Assembly: GCA_017935345.1 (NCBI GenBank)
Contig: JAGBHU010000050.1
Location: 124,001-188,000 of the forward strand
Direction: 5' to 3'
Source: Coprococcus sp.
GTDB taxonomy: Bacteria > Bacillota > Clostridia > Lachnospirales > Lachnospiraceae
Length of the DNA stretch: 64,000 nt
Shown: positions 51,547 to 63,258 of the stretch, in pieces
How the letters are laid out: each line of letters opens with the position of its first letter
How positions within the stretch are numbered: position 1 is the first letter of the stretch
Notes under the pieces: generated by a model
What the model saw: the letters and a program-made list of their open reading frames with translations, nothing else
What the model was told of the DNA's origin: nothing
Database searches by the model: none
Position numbers and translations under genes: made by a program

Positions 51547-52371
51547 TTATAAAGCAGACAGAGTCTGAATGGCATCTTCCTGAATAATGGCTTTGTAATG
51601 TTCAGTAAAATGATAAGGCATAGCATATGATGTTTTTATGCTGTCTCCATATTCACCAAGAATACTGCATATTCTTGAAAACTCCGGTGCAGAATTATTA
51701 TCTCTTGTTATTAAAAGGTAAAATCTGTTATTGGCAGGGTTTTTGTATAGCGTATTGCTACTGAAATAAAATCCTGCTACCTGCTTGGAAGCTTTGACAA
51801 CCGTATTTATGGAATCAAAGATAAATACTCTGAATATTTCGCTTTTCTTTGCAGGAATATGCTCCGAAGCAGTTGCCTCTGTTGATACGGCAGCAGCGGG
51901 TGCATCGGATTTGCCGCCCGCAAGTCCGGATATTGTATTTACCAGTCCTTCAATAGCATCAAATATTGTTTCCGGAGCAATTGGTTCAGCACCTGAAAAA
52001 CTCTGGTGAGACTCATCGGTATTTTCATTTATATAATATTCATCTTCATCGGAATCTTCATCATCAGCCAATTCTTCTTCGTTGATTTTTGAGAATCTTG
52101 AAAAACGCGTATCCAGTTCATCAGGATCCTCTACCTTCGTAACGATCAGTATAAGACAGTCGGGAGAAACCGGTATAGCCTCAATCATAAGAGGTATATC
52201 ATCTACTTCAAATCCTAATTCTATGGATGCCTGCTGCATCATCTCTTTAAAAAGAGCTTTTGCCTTGGCTGTTCCGTAGGCCAGCTCAGATATTTTCAAT
52301 TCCTTCTCTGCCAAATCTGCTTTATTCAGTGTGCATCTTATTTGGTTTTCACTTAAACGTTCAATCTTCAA
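51547..52371 (-). CDS. mecA: MecA-family adaptor protein
   Basis: 274 residues. TTG 52371 start, giving MKIERLSENQIRCTLNKADL, the usual MecA N-terminus; AGGGGA is 8 bases upstream. ATG 52380 and 52410 are in frame but less well placed. N-terminal adaptor domain (about 1-90) and C-terminal ClpC-binding domain (about 180-270; FRVFIFDSINTVVKASKQV) are separated by an acidic, Ser-rich linker longer than in Bacillus. MecA delivers substrates to ClpCP and restrains competence. Confidence 0.9.
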   Translation of the reverse strand: MKIERLSENQIRCTLNKADLAEKELKISELAYGTAKAKALFKEMMQQASIELGFEVDDIPLMIEAIPVSPDCLILIVTKVEDPDELDTRFSRFSKINEEELADDEDSDEDEYYINENTDESHQSFSGAEPIAPETIFDAIEGLVNTISGLAGGKSDAPAAAVSTEATASEHIPAKKSEIFRVFIFDSINTVVKASKQVAGFYFSSNTLYKNPANNRFYLLITRDNNSAPEFSRICSILGEYGDSIKTSYAMPYHFTEHYKAIIQEDAIQTLSAL

Positions 52372-52528
52372 TAGGATCATCCCCTTTACTTTAAAGTCTA
52401 GTATATCCATAAGATGTGTACATAGTTTAACATATTTGATGAATAAGTAAAATAGGATATCTTATGAAAAAATGGTTTTAAATTATTAAATTTTTGTGAA
52501 AGATGCATTCCATTATAATAAAATGGTG

Positions 52529-52567
52529 CCGATTCGTGTCAGCAAAAGTCGATGACAGCGAATTCGG
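52529..52567. repeat. Imperfect inverted repeat
   Basis: CCGATTCGTGTCA (52529-52541) pairs with TGACAGCGAATTCGG (52553-52567), 13 pairs with two bulges, 11-base loop. A TATAAT-like box at 52514-52519 lies just before it. Possible RNA 5' end or operator. Confidence 0.45.
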
Positions 52568-52963
52568 TTCACATGATACAATATGTTGAATTTATCGTAA
52601 TTGTTCGCTGTGTTATGGAATAGTATAAAGCTTTTGTAAAATATGGATGTATATTATTGCAACATTTCATGGCATATAATATATTATTCGCAGGACGTCA
52701 TATAAAATCTAATAATTCTAAAATTTCTATATTTATTCATTTTTTCCAGAATTTTCCATGTAGAAACGAATGATTAAACTTTAAAGGATGTCCACGTTAT
52801 ATCTTCTCCATATATGGTTAATATATTCACATTGCAGCTCCTTTATGACAGAGAAGATAAATATGGGAAAAAGAAGGTGATATATGTAAATTTTCTGCTG
52901 ATATATTTTTAAAAGAACCCTGATGAAAATGGGGCATAGAAACAACACGATAAAAAGACCTTT

Positions 52964-52993
52964 GGGCTGCACGGTAAAATGTGCAGCCCTTTT
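52964..52993. terminator. Strong GC-rich terminator hairpin
   Basis: GGGCTGCAC (52964-52972) with GTGCAGCCC (52981-52989), 8-base loop, TTTT on plus. On minus it follows the amidase gene, with TCTTTTTA a few bases after. Could serve either strand. Confidence 0.85.
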
Positions 52994-53033
52994 GTATCAT
53001 AAAAATTTGATGCATATTTCGGTAAACGCTTCG

Positions 53034-53786
53034 TTATTGAATCTTCTGATAATAGTTCATAACAGCATCAGATATTGCTGTAGCTAACAGCTCCTGATAT
53101 TCTTCACTGCATAATCTGGCACATTCATCCGCATTACTTAGAAATCCACATTCGACAATAACGGAAGTACATGTACTCCTTGCCAATAATAAATATTCTG
53201 AGTTGCCTTTCGCTTCACGATCGTTTGTATTATCGGCAATGGATTTTATTTTATCCTGTATAAGCTCTGCAAGCTGATGCCCTTGTTCTGAGGTTTCATA
53301 ATAGAATACCTGTGCACCATGGACGGAAGCTCCTGAAAAGCTGTTTTGATGAATACTGATGAAAAGGTCGGATTTTTTATCAGCGGCAAATGCAATTCGG
53401 TTGTTAAGGTCCGACATTTTTTTGCTTCCTGCATCAGGGCTGTTCAGTGCAACATCGGTTTCTCTTGTTAAATATACTGTAAAACCCAGCGATTCAAGCT
53501 GTTGTTTTAGTTTAAGAGCGATTGCAAGATTGATATCCTTTTCGTTTATACCATCATTACTTACTTTGCCGGGGTCAAAACCCCCATGTCCGGGATCAAT
53601 TGTTATAATAAAATCAAGCTCATCTGTCATTTCCGTTTTATCTGAAATGGATGTTTCAGATGTGTTTTTTGAGGATATATTCCGGCTGGGATGATGACAG
53701 CCATATAATACAAATGCAGACAATGTTGAAAGAATCAGTAATATCAGATATAACCCCTTTTGTTTGATGCAGGTGACAGATTTCAT
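53034..53786 (-). CDS. N-acetylmuramoyl-L-alanine amidase (Amidase_3), lipoprotein
   Basis: 250 residues. Signal sequence with lipobox FVLYGC (Cys30) or a single membrane anchor. Amidase_3 zinc sites: His67 in IDPGHGGFDPG, Glu82 in INEKDIN, the later His in SIHQNSF and the catalytic Glu in VIVECGFLSN. Length and pattern fit CwlD-like enzymes, which in endospore formers act in making spore cortex muramic lactam; a general cell-wall role is equally possible. Monocistronic. Confidence 0.92.
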   Translation of the reverse strand: MKSVTCIKQKGLYLILLILSTLSAFVLYGCHHPSRNISSKNTSETSISDKTEMTDELDFIITIDPGHGGFDPGKVSNDGINEKDINLAIALKLKQQLESLGFTVYLTRETDVALNSPDAGSKKMSDLNNRIAFAADKKSDLFISIHQNSFSGASVHGAQVFYYETSEQGHQLAELIQDKIKSIADNTNDREAKGNSEYLLLARSTCTSVIVECGFLSNADECARLCSEEYQELLATAISDAVMNYYQKIQ

Positions 53787-53849
53787 AATGATTTTCCTTT
53801 TTATGTTTTTGACCTTACAATATATGCGTTTTCTTTATAAAATATGAAA

Positions 53850-53878
53850 TTGACAGGTACCGATATTGAGGATAAAAT
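53850..53878 (+). promoter_or_regulatory. Promoter of 53977-tsaC-rpiB
   Basis: TTGACA (53850-53855), 17-base spacer, TAAAAT (53873-53878). Confidence 0.7.
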
Positions 53879-53976
53879 AAATTTTAGAGAATCGGCACAA
53901 TCGATTTAACCGCAATCAGAGTATAGAAAACGGGCTTGTGTCCGAAAGATAAAATATAAAGTACGGGGGTTAGGAT

Positions 53977-54951
53977 ATGGATTATAAAACAGCTTTGGAA
54001 GGAATCGTGGCAGGCAATGAAACCGGCTGGCAGCAGCTTCACACATTATTATGGCAGGATTATAATGATATGCTGTCGGGAATAGAAAAGAAGGAACAGG
54101 CGGATAAAATTTTCAATAATGCATTTTCTTCAATAGCATCCGGTATCAATAATCAGACAAATCCTGATATGATAGGGGATATATTCAGAAGAAAGCTGGA
54201 GTGGGAGATATCGAATGCTTCTGTCTCAAATGGACAGAACGATTTTCATTCCGATAATCGAATGAATCAAAGCATTCCGATGAATCAGGGTATTCAGTCA
54301 AGGCAGGGAGCACAGATAAATCAGGGGGCTCAGGCAGGTCAGGGCTATCAGCAGCCTTATGCAAACGCAAATCCGCAGATGCAGGCATATGGTTATGGCA
54401 TGCAGGCGGGACAGACGGGCAATGCAGCTCCAAAGAAAAGTAAAGCACCGCTTGTAATAGGGATTGTAGCGGCGCTTGTTGTGATAGTAGGTGTTTTGCT
54501 GGTGGTGGTTATATTTGGAAAGAAAAAATTTGATAAAGAAGGCTATCGTGATACCCTTGATGAATATTTTGAATGCTATTCCAATCAGGATATGAAGGGT
54601 ATGGAATCTTATTATCCTGAGGATGTCGGTGAACAGATATGGGATACTACGATATCCGTGCTGGGATATAGCTCTGAAGAGGATTATTGGCAGACGCTTT
54701 CGGCTTATTATGGCGATCCGTTTACCATATCATGTACCATTGATGATACAGATGTTATCGAGGGCTCTGAAATGAGCAGATTTGAAAAAGTGTTTAACGC
54801 ACAATACGATACGGATTGTGAATTGGATTATCTGGTTGAAGCGGAGATAACGGAGGATATTGTCGGCGATTTGAATTCACGTATATCCTCGGAAACATTA
54901 TATTTAGGCGTAATAGATGGAAAATGGTATATTTTGGGTGCTTATTACTAA
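53977..54951 (+). CDS. Hypothetical membrane protein with Gln/Gly/Asn-rich linker
   Basis: 324 residues, ATG after GGGGGTTAGGAT. A cytoplasmic helical N-terminus (about 1-80), a low-complexity Gln/Gly/Asn/Ala linker (about 90-150), one membrane helix (about 159-185) and an extracytoplasmic C-terminal domain of ~140 residues rich in Asp/Glu/Tyr that resembles DUF4878/NTF2-like folds in outline. No family named with certainty. First gene upstream of tsaC. Confidence 0.6.
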   Translation: MDYKTALEGIVAGNETGWQQLHTLLWQDYNDMLSGIEKKEQADKIFNNAFSSIASGINNQTNPDMIGDIFRRKLEWEISNASVSNGQNDFHSDNRMNQSIPMNQGIQSRQGAQINQGAQAGQGYQQPYANANPQMQAYGYGMQAGQTGNAAPKKSKAPLVIGIVAALVVIVGVLLVVVIFGKKKFDKEGYRDTLDEYFECYSNQDMKGMESYYPEDVGEQIWDTTISVLGYSSEEDYWQTLSAYYGDPFTISCTIDDTDVIEGSEMSRFEKVFNAQYDTDCELDYLVEAEITEDIVGDLNSRISSETLYLGVIDGKWYILGAYY

Positions 54952-54975
54952 TCTGATGAACAAGGAATAAGAATA

Positions 54976-56022
54976 ATGGAAACTGTAGTAGCAAAAGCAG
55001 ATTTGGAAAATGGAAAGGTATTTCAGGCGGCGGCAGAGATATTAAAGCAGGGCGGGCTTGTTGCATTTCCGACGGAAACCGTATATGGACTGGGTGGAGA
55101 TGCACTGAAGGCTGATGCGGCAGGTAAAATATATAATGCAAAAGGAAGACCGTCTGACAATCCGCTGATTGTGCATATTGCAGAAACGGACAGTGTGTAT
55201 CAGCTTGCGGCTGATGTGCCTGAACAGGCAAAAAAGCTTATGGAGGCATTCTGGCCCGGTCCGCTGACGATTATTTTTAAAAAGAAGAAAATTGTACCGG
55301 ATACGACAACAGGCGGGCTTGATACGGTGGCAGTCAGGATGCCGTCTCATCCGGCGGCGTTGAAGCTGATTAAGGATTCGGGTGTATATATTGCGGCGCC
55401 AAGTGCCAACCTGTCAGGCAGACCGTCTCCGACAACGGCGGCGCACGTAATGCAGGATATGCAGGGCAGAATTGATATGATACTTGACGGCGGAGCTGTC
55501 GGTATCGGTATTGAGTCAACCATAGTTGACGTTACGGGAGACAGACCTACGATATTAAGACCGGGATTTATATCGGCACAGATGATAAAGGATATTTTGG
55601 GGGACGTGACAATAGACCCTGCCATCGCGTGTATGGACAAGAATTTGAGACCAAAAGCACCGGGAATGAAATATACCCACTATGCTCCGAAGGGACAGCT
55701 TACAATCGTGGAGGGCAGTCGTGAAAAAGTAGCCGGTGAAATAGAAAGGCTTGTGGCAGAAAAGAAGAAGGCCGGTTACAAGACAGCGGTACTTGCTGAT
55801 ACCGACAATGTTGGACTGTACAGTTGTGAAAATGTATTTGATGCAGGCAGCAAGAAAAATGAAATTACCGTGTCCGCAGGCTTATATGCAATTCTCAGAA
55901 GCTGTGATGATATAGGAGCGGACTACATATATAGTGAGTCTTTTGAAGAATGTGATATGGGATATGCCATTATGAACAGGCTTATCAAGGCAGCAGGACA
56001 CCGAGTAATTCATGTAGATTAA
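54976..56022 (+). CDS. tsaC: Threonylcarbamoyl-AMP synthase (Sua5/YwlC type)
   Basis: 348 residues. The YrdC domain (about 10-200; FPTETVYGLGGDALK and SANLSGRPSPT motifs) makes threonylcarbamoyl-AMP from Thr, bicarbonate and ATP for the t6A modification of ANN-decoding tRNAs. The KAPGMKYTHYAPK motif marks the linker to the C-terminal Sua5 domain (to 345), so this is the long Sua5 form. Confidence 0.95.
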   Translation: METVVAKADLENGKVFQAAAEILKQGGLVAFPTETVYGLGGDALKADAAGKIYNAKGRPSDNPLIVHIAETDSVYQLAADVPEQAKKLMEAFWPGPLTIIFKKKKIVPDTTTGGLDTVAVRMPSHPAALKLIKDSGVYIAAPSANLSGRPSPTTAAHVMQDMQGRIDMILDGGAVGIGIESTIVDVTGDRPTILRPGFISAQMIKDILGDVTIDPAIACMDKNLRPKAPGMKYTHYAPKGQLTIVEGSREKVAGEIERLVAEKKKAGYKTAVLADTDNVGLYSCENVFDAGSKKNEITVSAGLYAILRSCDDIGADYIYSESFEECDMGYAIMNRLIKAAGHRVIHVD

Positions 56023-56091
56023 AGACTGAAAATATCTATGTAACGATATACAGATAATTAGAAAAATATGAAACATGAGGAGGACAAGAAT

Positions 56092-56517
56092 ATGATAGCA
56101 CTTGGATGTGACCATGGCGGATATGAATTGATGCAGGAGGTCATTAAGCATCTTGAGGAAAGAAGTTTGGAATATAAGAATTATGGCTGCTACAGTAACG
56201 AGTCGGTAGATTATCCTATATACGGACAGGCAGCAGCAAAGGCAGTGGCATCAGGAGAATGTGACAGAGGTATCATTATTTGTGGAACGGGGATAGGGAT
56301 ATCGATAGCAGCAAATAAGATAAAAGGTATCAGAGCTGCACTTTGCCACGACTGTTTCAGTGCACAGGCAACAAGAGAGCATAACGATGCCAATATGCTT
56401 GCCATGGGAGCAAGAGTAATAGGGGTCGGTCATGCCCTCAAAATCGTAGATACTTTCCTCGATACACCATTTTCAAATGATGAAAGACATATCAGAAGAA
56501 TAGGAATGATTGAGTAA
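56092..56517 (+). CDS. rpiB: Ribose-5-phosphate isomerase B
   Basis: 141 residues, ATG 56092 after GAGGAGG. RpiB/LacAB fold: GCDHGGYELM at the start, the base Cys in IIICGTGIGISI, and REHNDANMLAMGARV. Interconverts ribose-5-phosphate and ribulose-5-phosphate. Follows tsaC, likely in one transcript. Confidence 0.95.
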   Translation: MIALGCDHGGYELMQEVIKHLEERSLEYKNYGCYSNESVDYPIYGQAAAKAVASGECDRGIIICGTGIGISIAANKIKGIRAALCHDCFSAQATREHNDANMLAMGARVIGVGHALKIVDTFLDTPFSNDERHIRRIGMIE

Positions 56518-56542
56518 CATTACATCCAACGGGAAATGCAAA

Positions 56543-57244
56543 TCAGCTTTCTCTGATTTTGCGTACATTTCTTGTCATTATTTTTCTGCCAAGATGGGAG
56601 TACATAAAATTTTTTATCTTTGACATTTGCTGTGTATGAGTTTGGAAAAATATATCCGGTGAGGAGAAAATACCGTAATCATACACAATGGCTTCCTTTT
56701 GGATAAAGGTATCGTTACCATTCCAATCGATAGATGGATTTTTCAAATCGTTTGTCGCAATTGCATATTTTTTGAACAAGCCACTCTGATTAGAAAAACG
56801 TCTTTGAACCGCACTTAAATATTTTTTGTCGGTTATGACGCCCTCTAAGGCAATCCATTTATCCTGATAAAAAACTTCAACCCAAGTATGCAGGATGTAT
56901 TTGGGCGCAAGCATGGAAATTAGTTTTGTTGTAGCGCCTCTTTGAAAATCCTTTGTTACATGAAAAGCATGGAGACGGCAGGGAATATTTACTGCCCGTA
57001 ATAATGCCATTAAAAGAGTAGCTTTTGTATTGCATTGTCCAATACCATCATTGAATACCTGTACTGCACTTAATGTATCAGAAGCGTTGTAGCCAAATAA
57101 AATCTCATTTTGTACAAATTCATAAATGGATTTTATTTTATGAAAATTGTCAAGCTCTGACCATTTGTTTTTTAATACTAACGCTTTCAACTGAGGGGCG
57201 TTATAATTTAATATTTCTGTTTCTTCCAAATATTCTTGATTCAT
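56543..57244 (-). CDS. Transglutaminase-like domain protein
   Basis: 233 residues, ATG 57244 after AAAGGAGC. The papain-like triad is visible: Cys in DGIGQCNTKATLLMALLRA, His in YILHTWVEVFY, and a following Asp in the GVITDKKYL strand. No signal peptide, so cytoplasmic. Only 46 bases after the AraC gene, likely regulated by it. Substrate unknown. Confidence 0.8.
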   Translation of the reverse strand: MNQEYLEETEILNYNAPQLKALVLKNKWSELDNFHKIKSIYEFVQNEILFGYNASDTLSAVQVFNDGIGQCNTKATLLMALLRAVNIPCRLHAFHVTKDFQRGATTKLISMLAPKYILHTWVEVFYQDKWIALEGVITDKKYLSAVQRRFSNQSGLFKKYAIATNDLKNPSIDWNGNDTFIQKEAIVYDYGIFSSPDIFFQTHTQQMSKIKNFMYSHLGRKIMTRNVRKIRES

Positions 57245-57290
57245 AATGAAGCTCCTTTCTTCGTATGGCTTCATTATAAAACAGGAATAT

Positions 57291-58049
57291 TCAATAAACT
57301 TTCAAAAATTCGCTGTCTTTTAGGGATAAAGATACGGGCATACCCATCATTCTCTTAACTGTAGCTGCAAAGTGTGACGGGGTATCGAATCCGGCAGACA
57401 TGGCAGCTTCGGTAACACTTTTCCCGGCAAGTAATTCCCGAAAAGCACATTCCATTTGATGAAGTAAAATATAGCTTTTTAATGGGATTCCAATCTGTTC
57501 TTTGAACAGGTGAGATAATCTGCTGGAGGATAATGCCACTGTATCTGCTAAATTTGAAATCGTATGATTGTTACAATGACAGGTATCCAGTAGTTGAAGC
57601 AAGGTGGCAATTCTATCATCATACTGTTTTTGTTTTGTGGAAATATCCAAATAGTTATTCAGCGTTTCTATAAATTTTAAGTATTGCTCTACATTGGATT
57701 GTTGTATTAAGGACTTTCCCTGCTGCTTTAATTCTTCTATATTATTTTTATCGCAAACCCAATATCCGTCATTATTCATTCTTGCTGTTAGCTGTTTTGC
57801 ATATACGGATGCAGGCTCGATAATGGCAGAATAGAAGACTTTTTTTCCTGCTGAAAAAGAGTGGGGAACATTCTTGTCCACTACAATGCAATGACATTTG
57901 ACAAATTTACCGTTTACCACAATTTCAACATCCGCTTCAATTCCTATGAATAATTGCAACATCCAGTGGCTGTGCGTATCTGCTTCTAAATGATTTGTAA
58001 TCAATCCGATTTTGTCCGCCTGCCAATAAATTTTGTTTATATTCCTCAT
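57291..58049 (-). CDS. AraC-family transcriptional regulator
   Basis: 252 residues, ATG 58049 after AGGTGAT; the longer open frame upstream lacks a site. N-terminal cupin-like ligand domain (about 1-150), C-terminal double helix-turn-helix (about 160-245; TISNLADTVALSSSRLSHLFKEQIG and SVTEAAMSAGFDTPSHFAATVKR). Probably controls itself and the transglutaminase-like gene. Confidence 0.9.
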   Translation of the reverse strand: MRNINKIYWQADKIGLITNHLEADTHSHWMLQLFIGIEADVEIVVNGKFVKCHCIVVDKNVPHSFSAGKKVFYSAIIEPASVYAKQLTARMNNDGYWVCDKNNIEELKQQGKSLIQQSNVEQYLKFIETLNNYLDISTKQKQYDDRIATLLQLLDTCHCNNHTISNLADTVALSSSRLSHLFKEQIGIPLKSYILLHQMECAFRELLAGKSVTEAAMSAGFDTPSHFAATVKRMMGMPVSLSLKDSEFLKVY

Positions 58050-58364
58050 TGATATCACCTGTTTTTCAAAAGTTTTTAACTTTATATTAATGGATTTATG
58101 ATAAAAATGCAAAAATGTCATACGATAGATATTAGACATTTTATACATTTTTGACGCTTGCTTTCTTAGAAAAATTTTATTAAAACAGCAGATTTGTAAA
58201 TATTGTTTAAATAACGGAAAATATTGGTAAAATTTTACATATAAAACCAAATATTGCTTGAAAAGATAAGTCCCACAATATAAAATAAAAATGATTGAGT
58301 TTTGGCATAATTATATATTAGAAATAACTGTGTTAATTCAAAATAAATGAAGGAGGAAGAACAA

Positions 58365-58676
58365 ATGCTACAGGAAACCATGAAAACGGTTTGCGACGCT
58401 GAAGCAAAGGCTGATGATATTGTAAAAAAAGCCAAAGAGGAAGCGGATGGTATATTGGAGTCTGCGAAGAAAAAGGCTTCTGAAATCACTGAGCAGGCAC
58501 AGACAGATTCCAAAGCGAAGCTGAAAGATACAGAAGCCCGGCAGAAGGAAAACGAAGAGAAGCAAACGACAAAGGCTTTGGACAGAGCTGCGGCTGAGAT
58601 TGCTTCTTTAAGGGAAACGGCAGCTAAAAAAGAAGCGGCAGCTATGGATATGATAATCAATGAGCTTATACAGTAG
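58365..58676 (+). CDS. V-type ATPase subunit G/H
   Basis: 103 residues, ATG 58365 after GAAGGAGG; an upstream ATG 58347 precedes the ribosome binding site. Almost wholly helical coiled coil, Lys/Glu/Ala-rich, as in the peripheral-stalk subunit G/H (NtpF/AhaH). Heads the V-type ATPase operon. Confidence 0.85.
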   Translation: MLQETMKTVCDAEAKADDIVKKAKEEADGILESAKKKASEITEQAQTDSKAKLKDTEARQKENEEKQTTKALDRAAAEIASLRETAAKKEAAAMDMIINELIQ

Positions 58677-58712
58677 CAAGACAAATATTATACAGTAGCA
58701 AAACAAATATTA
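58669..58712 (+). repeat. 22-bp tandem duplication at the end of the G/H gene
   Basis: TACAGTAGCAAGACAAATATTA and a copy with one change follow each other at 58669-58690 and 58691-58712. The first copy carries the stop codon of the subunit gene. Confidence 0.85.
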
Positions 58713-58748
58713 TGCATTCAAAAATATAAAAAGAAGGGAGGTAGTAAA

Positions 58749-61240
<2,492 letters not shown>

Positions 61241-61293
61241 GTCCGCTTCATTGCACTATTTTAACAGATTGGTTATAAGAAGGAGATTAGAAT

Positions 61294-61893
61294 ATGACAG
61301 GGTTAGAAAATATCGTAGAACAGATTCTCCGGGAAGCTAATACCAGTGCAGAAAAAATTATTAATAATGCGAAATCGGAGGCTGATGCCATTATTGCAAA
61401 AGCAAATGCTGATGCTGCAAAGATTATGGCTCAGACGGATGAGAAAATCAGCATCGAAAAAAGCAGCGGTGAATCAAGGGCAAAGTCCTCTTCGGACCTT
61501 AAGAAAAGACAGGCAATCCTTAAGGCAAAGCAGGAGATTATCAATAGTGTTGTTGATAAGGCATATGCGAAGCTTCTTGACCTTCCGGATGACAAATATT
61601 TTGAAATTATAGAGAAGTGCCTTGAAAAAGCAGTACAGGCAAAGGATGGAGAGATTTATTTTTCCGGCAGGGATATGGACAGACTTCCAAAGGATATGTC
61701 AGCCCGTGTAGAAAAAATTGCAAATGCCAAAGGCGGAAAGCTTATCATTTCAAAGGAGCATAAAAATATCGACAGCGGATTTGTACTTGTATATGGCGGT
61801 ATAGAAGAGAATTGTTCATTTAAAGCAATGTTTAACGCAGATAAAGAAAAACTGGCAGACAAGGTTCATACATTTTTGTTTATTGACAAATAA
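61294..61893 (+). CDS. ntpE: V-type ATPase subunit E
   Basis: 199 residues, ATG after AAGGAGAT. Long N-terminal amphipathic coiled coil (about 10-100) and a globular C-terminal domain, as in the peripheral stalk subunit E that pairs with G/H. Confidence 0.88.
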   Translation: MTGLENIVEQILREANTSAEKIINNAKSEADAIIAKANADAAKIMAQTDEKISIEKSSGESRAKSSSDLKKRQAILKAKQEIINSVVDKAYAKLLDLPDDKYFEIIEKCLEKAVQAKDGEIYFSGRDMDRLPKDMSARVEKIANAKGGKLIISKEHKNIDSGFVLVYGGIEENCSFKAMFNADKEKLADKVHTFLFIDK

Positions 61894-61949
61894 AATGTAA
61901 CCAATAAGCAATCATGACCAGATGATTGCGGTAAATCGGAGGTAAATAA

Positions 61950-62921
61950 ATGGCAGATAAATACATTTATGCGGTTGCCAGAGTCAGAGCGTTAGAGATG
62001 TCACTATTTTCACAGACTACTATAGAACAGCTTATAGCGGCGAAAACCTATAAAGAAAGTGTACAGTTTCTGATAGAGCATGGCTGGGGGGATAGTGAAA
62101 CGGATCATACAGATGCAGATGCCATCCTGAACGTAGAAACAGAAAAAACATGGGCAGTCATAGAAGAAATGGTTGAAGATATGTCAGTATTTGATGTAAT
62201 ACTGTTACCGGATTTATTCCATAATCTAAAGGCTGCAATTAAGACGATTGTTGCAGGAGAGGTAAATGCAGATATATTTTATGACAATGTGGCTATTGAT
62301 GGAAAGGAAATGCTGGAAATTGTAAAAAACAGAGATTTCAAGGCGCTTCCATCATACATGCAGGCATGTGCAGAAGAGGCATATGAGTGTATGACACATA
62401 CAGGTGATGGACAGATGTGCGATGTCATTATTGATAAGGGCACATTATTGGCAATCCTTGAGGCGGCAGATGATGCAAAGGACGAGCTTCTCAAAGCATA
62501 TGCGGAAACTACGGTTGCCGTTGCCGATATCAAGATTGCAGTACGTTCATTAAAAACCGCAAAATCAATGGATTTTATGAGAAGAGCTATGGCTCCATGT
62601 AAAACGCTCAATATAGATAGGCTGGCAAAGGCTGCATTATCCGGTATGGAGGATATCATAAAGTATCTTTCCGAAACGGAGTATGCAGGCGGTGCAGAAG
62701 CATTGGCAAATAGTTCATCGGCATTTGAACGCTGGTGTGATAACAGAATCATAGAAACAATCAGGCCACAAAAATACAATGCATTTACGGTTGGCCCGCT
62801 TGTAGCATATATTCTTGCCAGATTAAATGAGATTAAGACTGTAAGAATTATATTATCAGGAAAGCTTAACGGACTTCCTGAGGAAGCCATAAGGGAAAGG
62901 ATAAGGGAGATGTATGTATAG
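61950..62921 (+). CDS. ntpC: V-type ATPase subunit C
   Basis: 323 residues, ATG after GGAGG. All-helical three-lobed V-type subunit C/d family, pattern YIYAVARVRALEMSLFS at the start, ending EAIRERIREMYV. Links rotor shaft to K ring. Overlaps the F gene by 8 bases. Confidence 0.92.
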   Translation: MADKYIYAVARVRALEMSLFSQTTIEQLIAAKTYKESVQFLIEHGWGDSETDHTDADAILNVETEKTWAVIEEMVEDMSVFDVILLPDLFHNLKAAIKTIVAGEVNADIFYDNVAIDGKEMLEIVKNRDFKALPSYMQACAEEAYECMTHTGDGQMCDVIIDKGTLLAILEAADDAKDELLKAYAETTVAVADIKIAVRSLKTAKSMDFMRRAMAPCKTLNIDRLAKAALSGMEDIIKYLSETEYAGGAEALANSSSAFERWCDNRIIETIRPQKYNAFTVGPLVAYILARLNEIKTVRIILSGKLNGLPEEAIRERIREMYV

Positions 62922-63234
62922 AATAGCAGTACTTGGTGATTATGATAGCATCTATGGATTTGCCACCTTAGGACTGGAAACATTTCCGGTATCGGATCCT
63001 GAATATGGTGCATCGCAGCTTAAGAGACTGGCAGAGAGTAATTATGCCGTAATCTATATTACGGAGTCTCTGGCAGTGGAACTGGAAAAAGAGATTGAGA
63101 AATATAGAGAAATTATGAAGCCTGCAATTATACTGATTCCCGGTGTATCAGGAAATACGGGGGCAGGTATATCAGGTGTTAAAAAGTCCGTGGAACAGGC
63201 AGTTGGTTCGGATATTCTGTTTGGCGGCAATTAA
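62914..63234 (+). CDS. ntpG: V-type ATPase subunit F
   Basis: 106 residues, starting in the end of subunit C. Rossmann-like small subunit F: YRIAVLGDYDSIYGF, LGLETFPV, YAVIYITESLA. Part of the central shaft with subunit D. Confidence 0.92.
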   Translation: MYRIAVLGDYDSIYGFATLGLETFPVSDPEYGASQLKRLAESNYAVIYITESLAVELEKEIEKYREIMKPAIILIPGVSGNTGAGISGVKKSVEQAVGSDILFGGN

Positions 63235-63258
63235 TTTAGAAGGGAGTGTGATTTATCC

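Larger units (their letters stand above)
52411..53033. other. Intergenic region without a recognised gene
   Basis: About 620 bases, AT-rich, no convincing coding frame on either strand. It contains an inverted repeat at 52529-52567, a promoter-like TTGTTC-17-TATAAA at 52601-52629 on plus, and a strong hairpin at 52964-52989. A noncoding RNA on the plus strand is possible; not identified. It presumably also holds the mecA promoter. Confidence 0.5.

Noticed and set aside
52781-53015. Two minus-strand frames of about 62 residues
   Set aside because: They run through the GC-rich terminator hairpin and have no ribosome binding site or family resemblance.
58671-58712. Insertion-element scar at the tandem duplication
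   Set aside because: Only a 22-bp duplication with no element or inverted ends between copies; replication slippage is enough.
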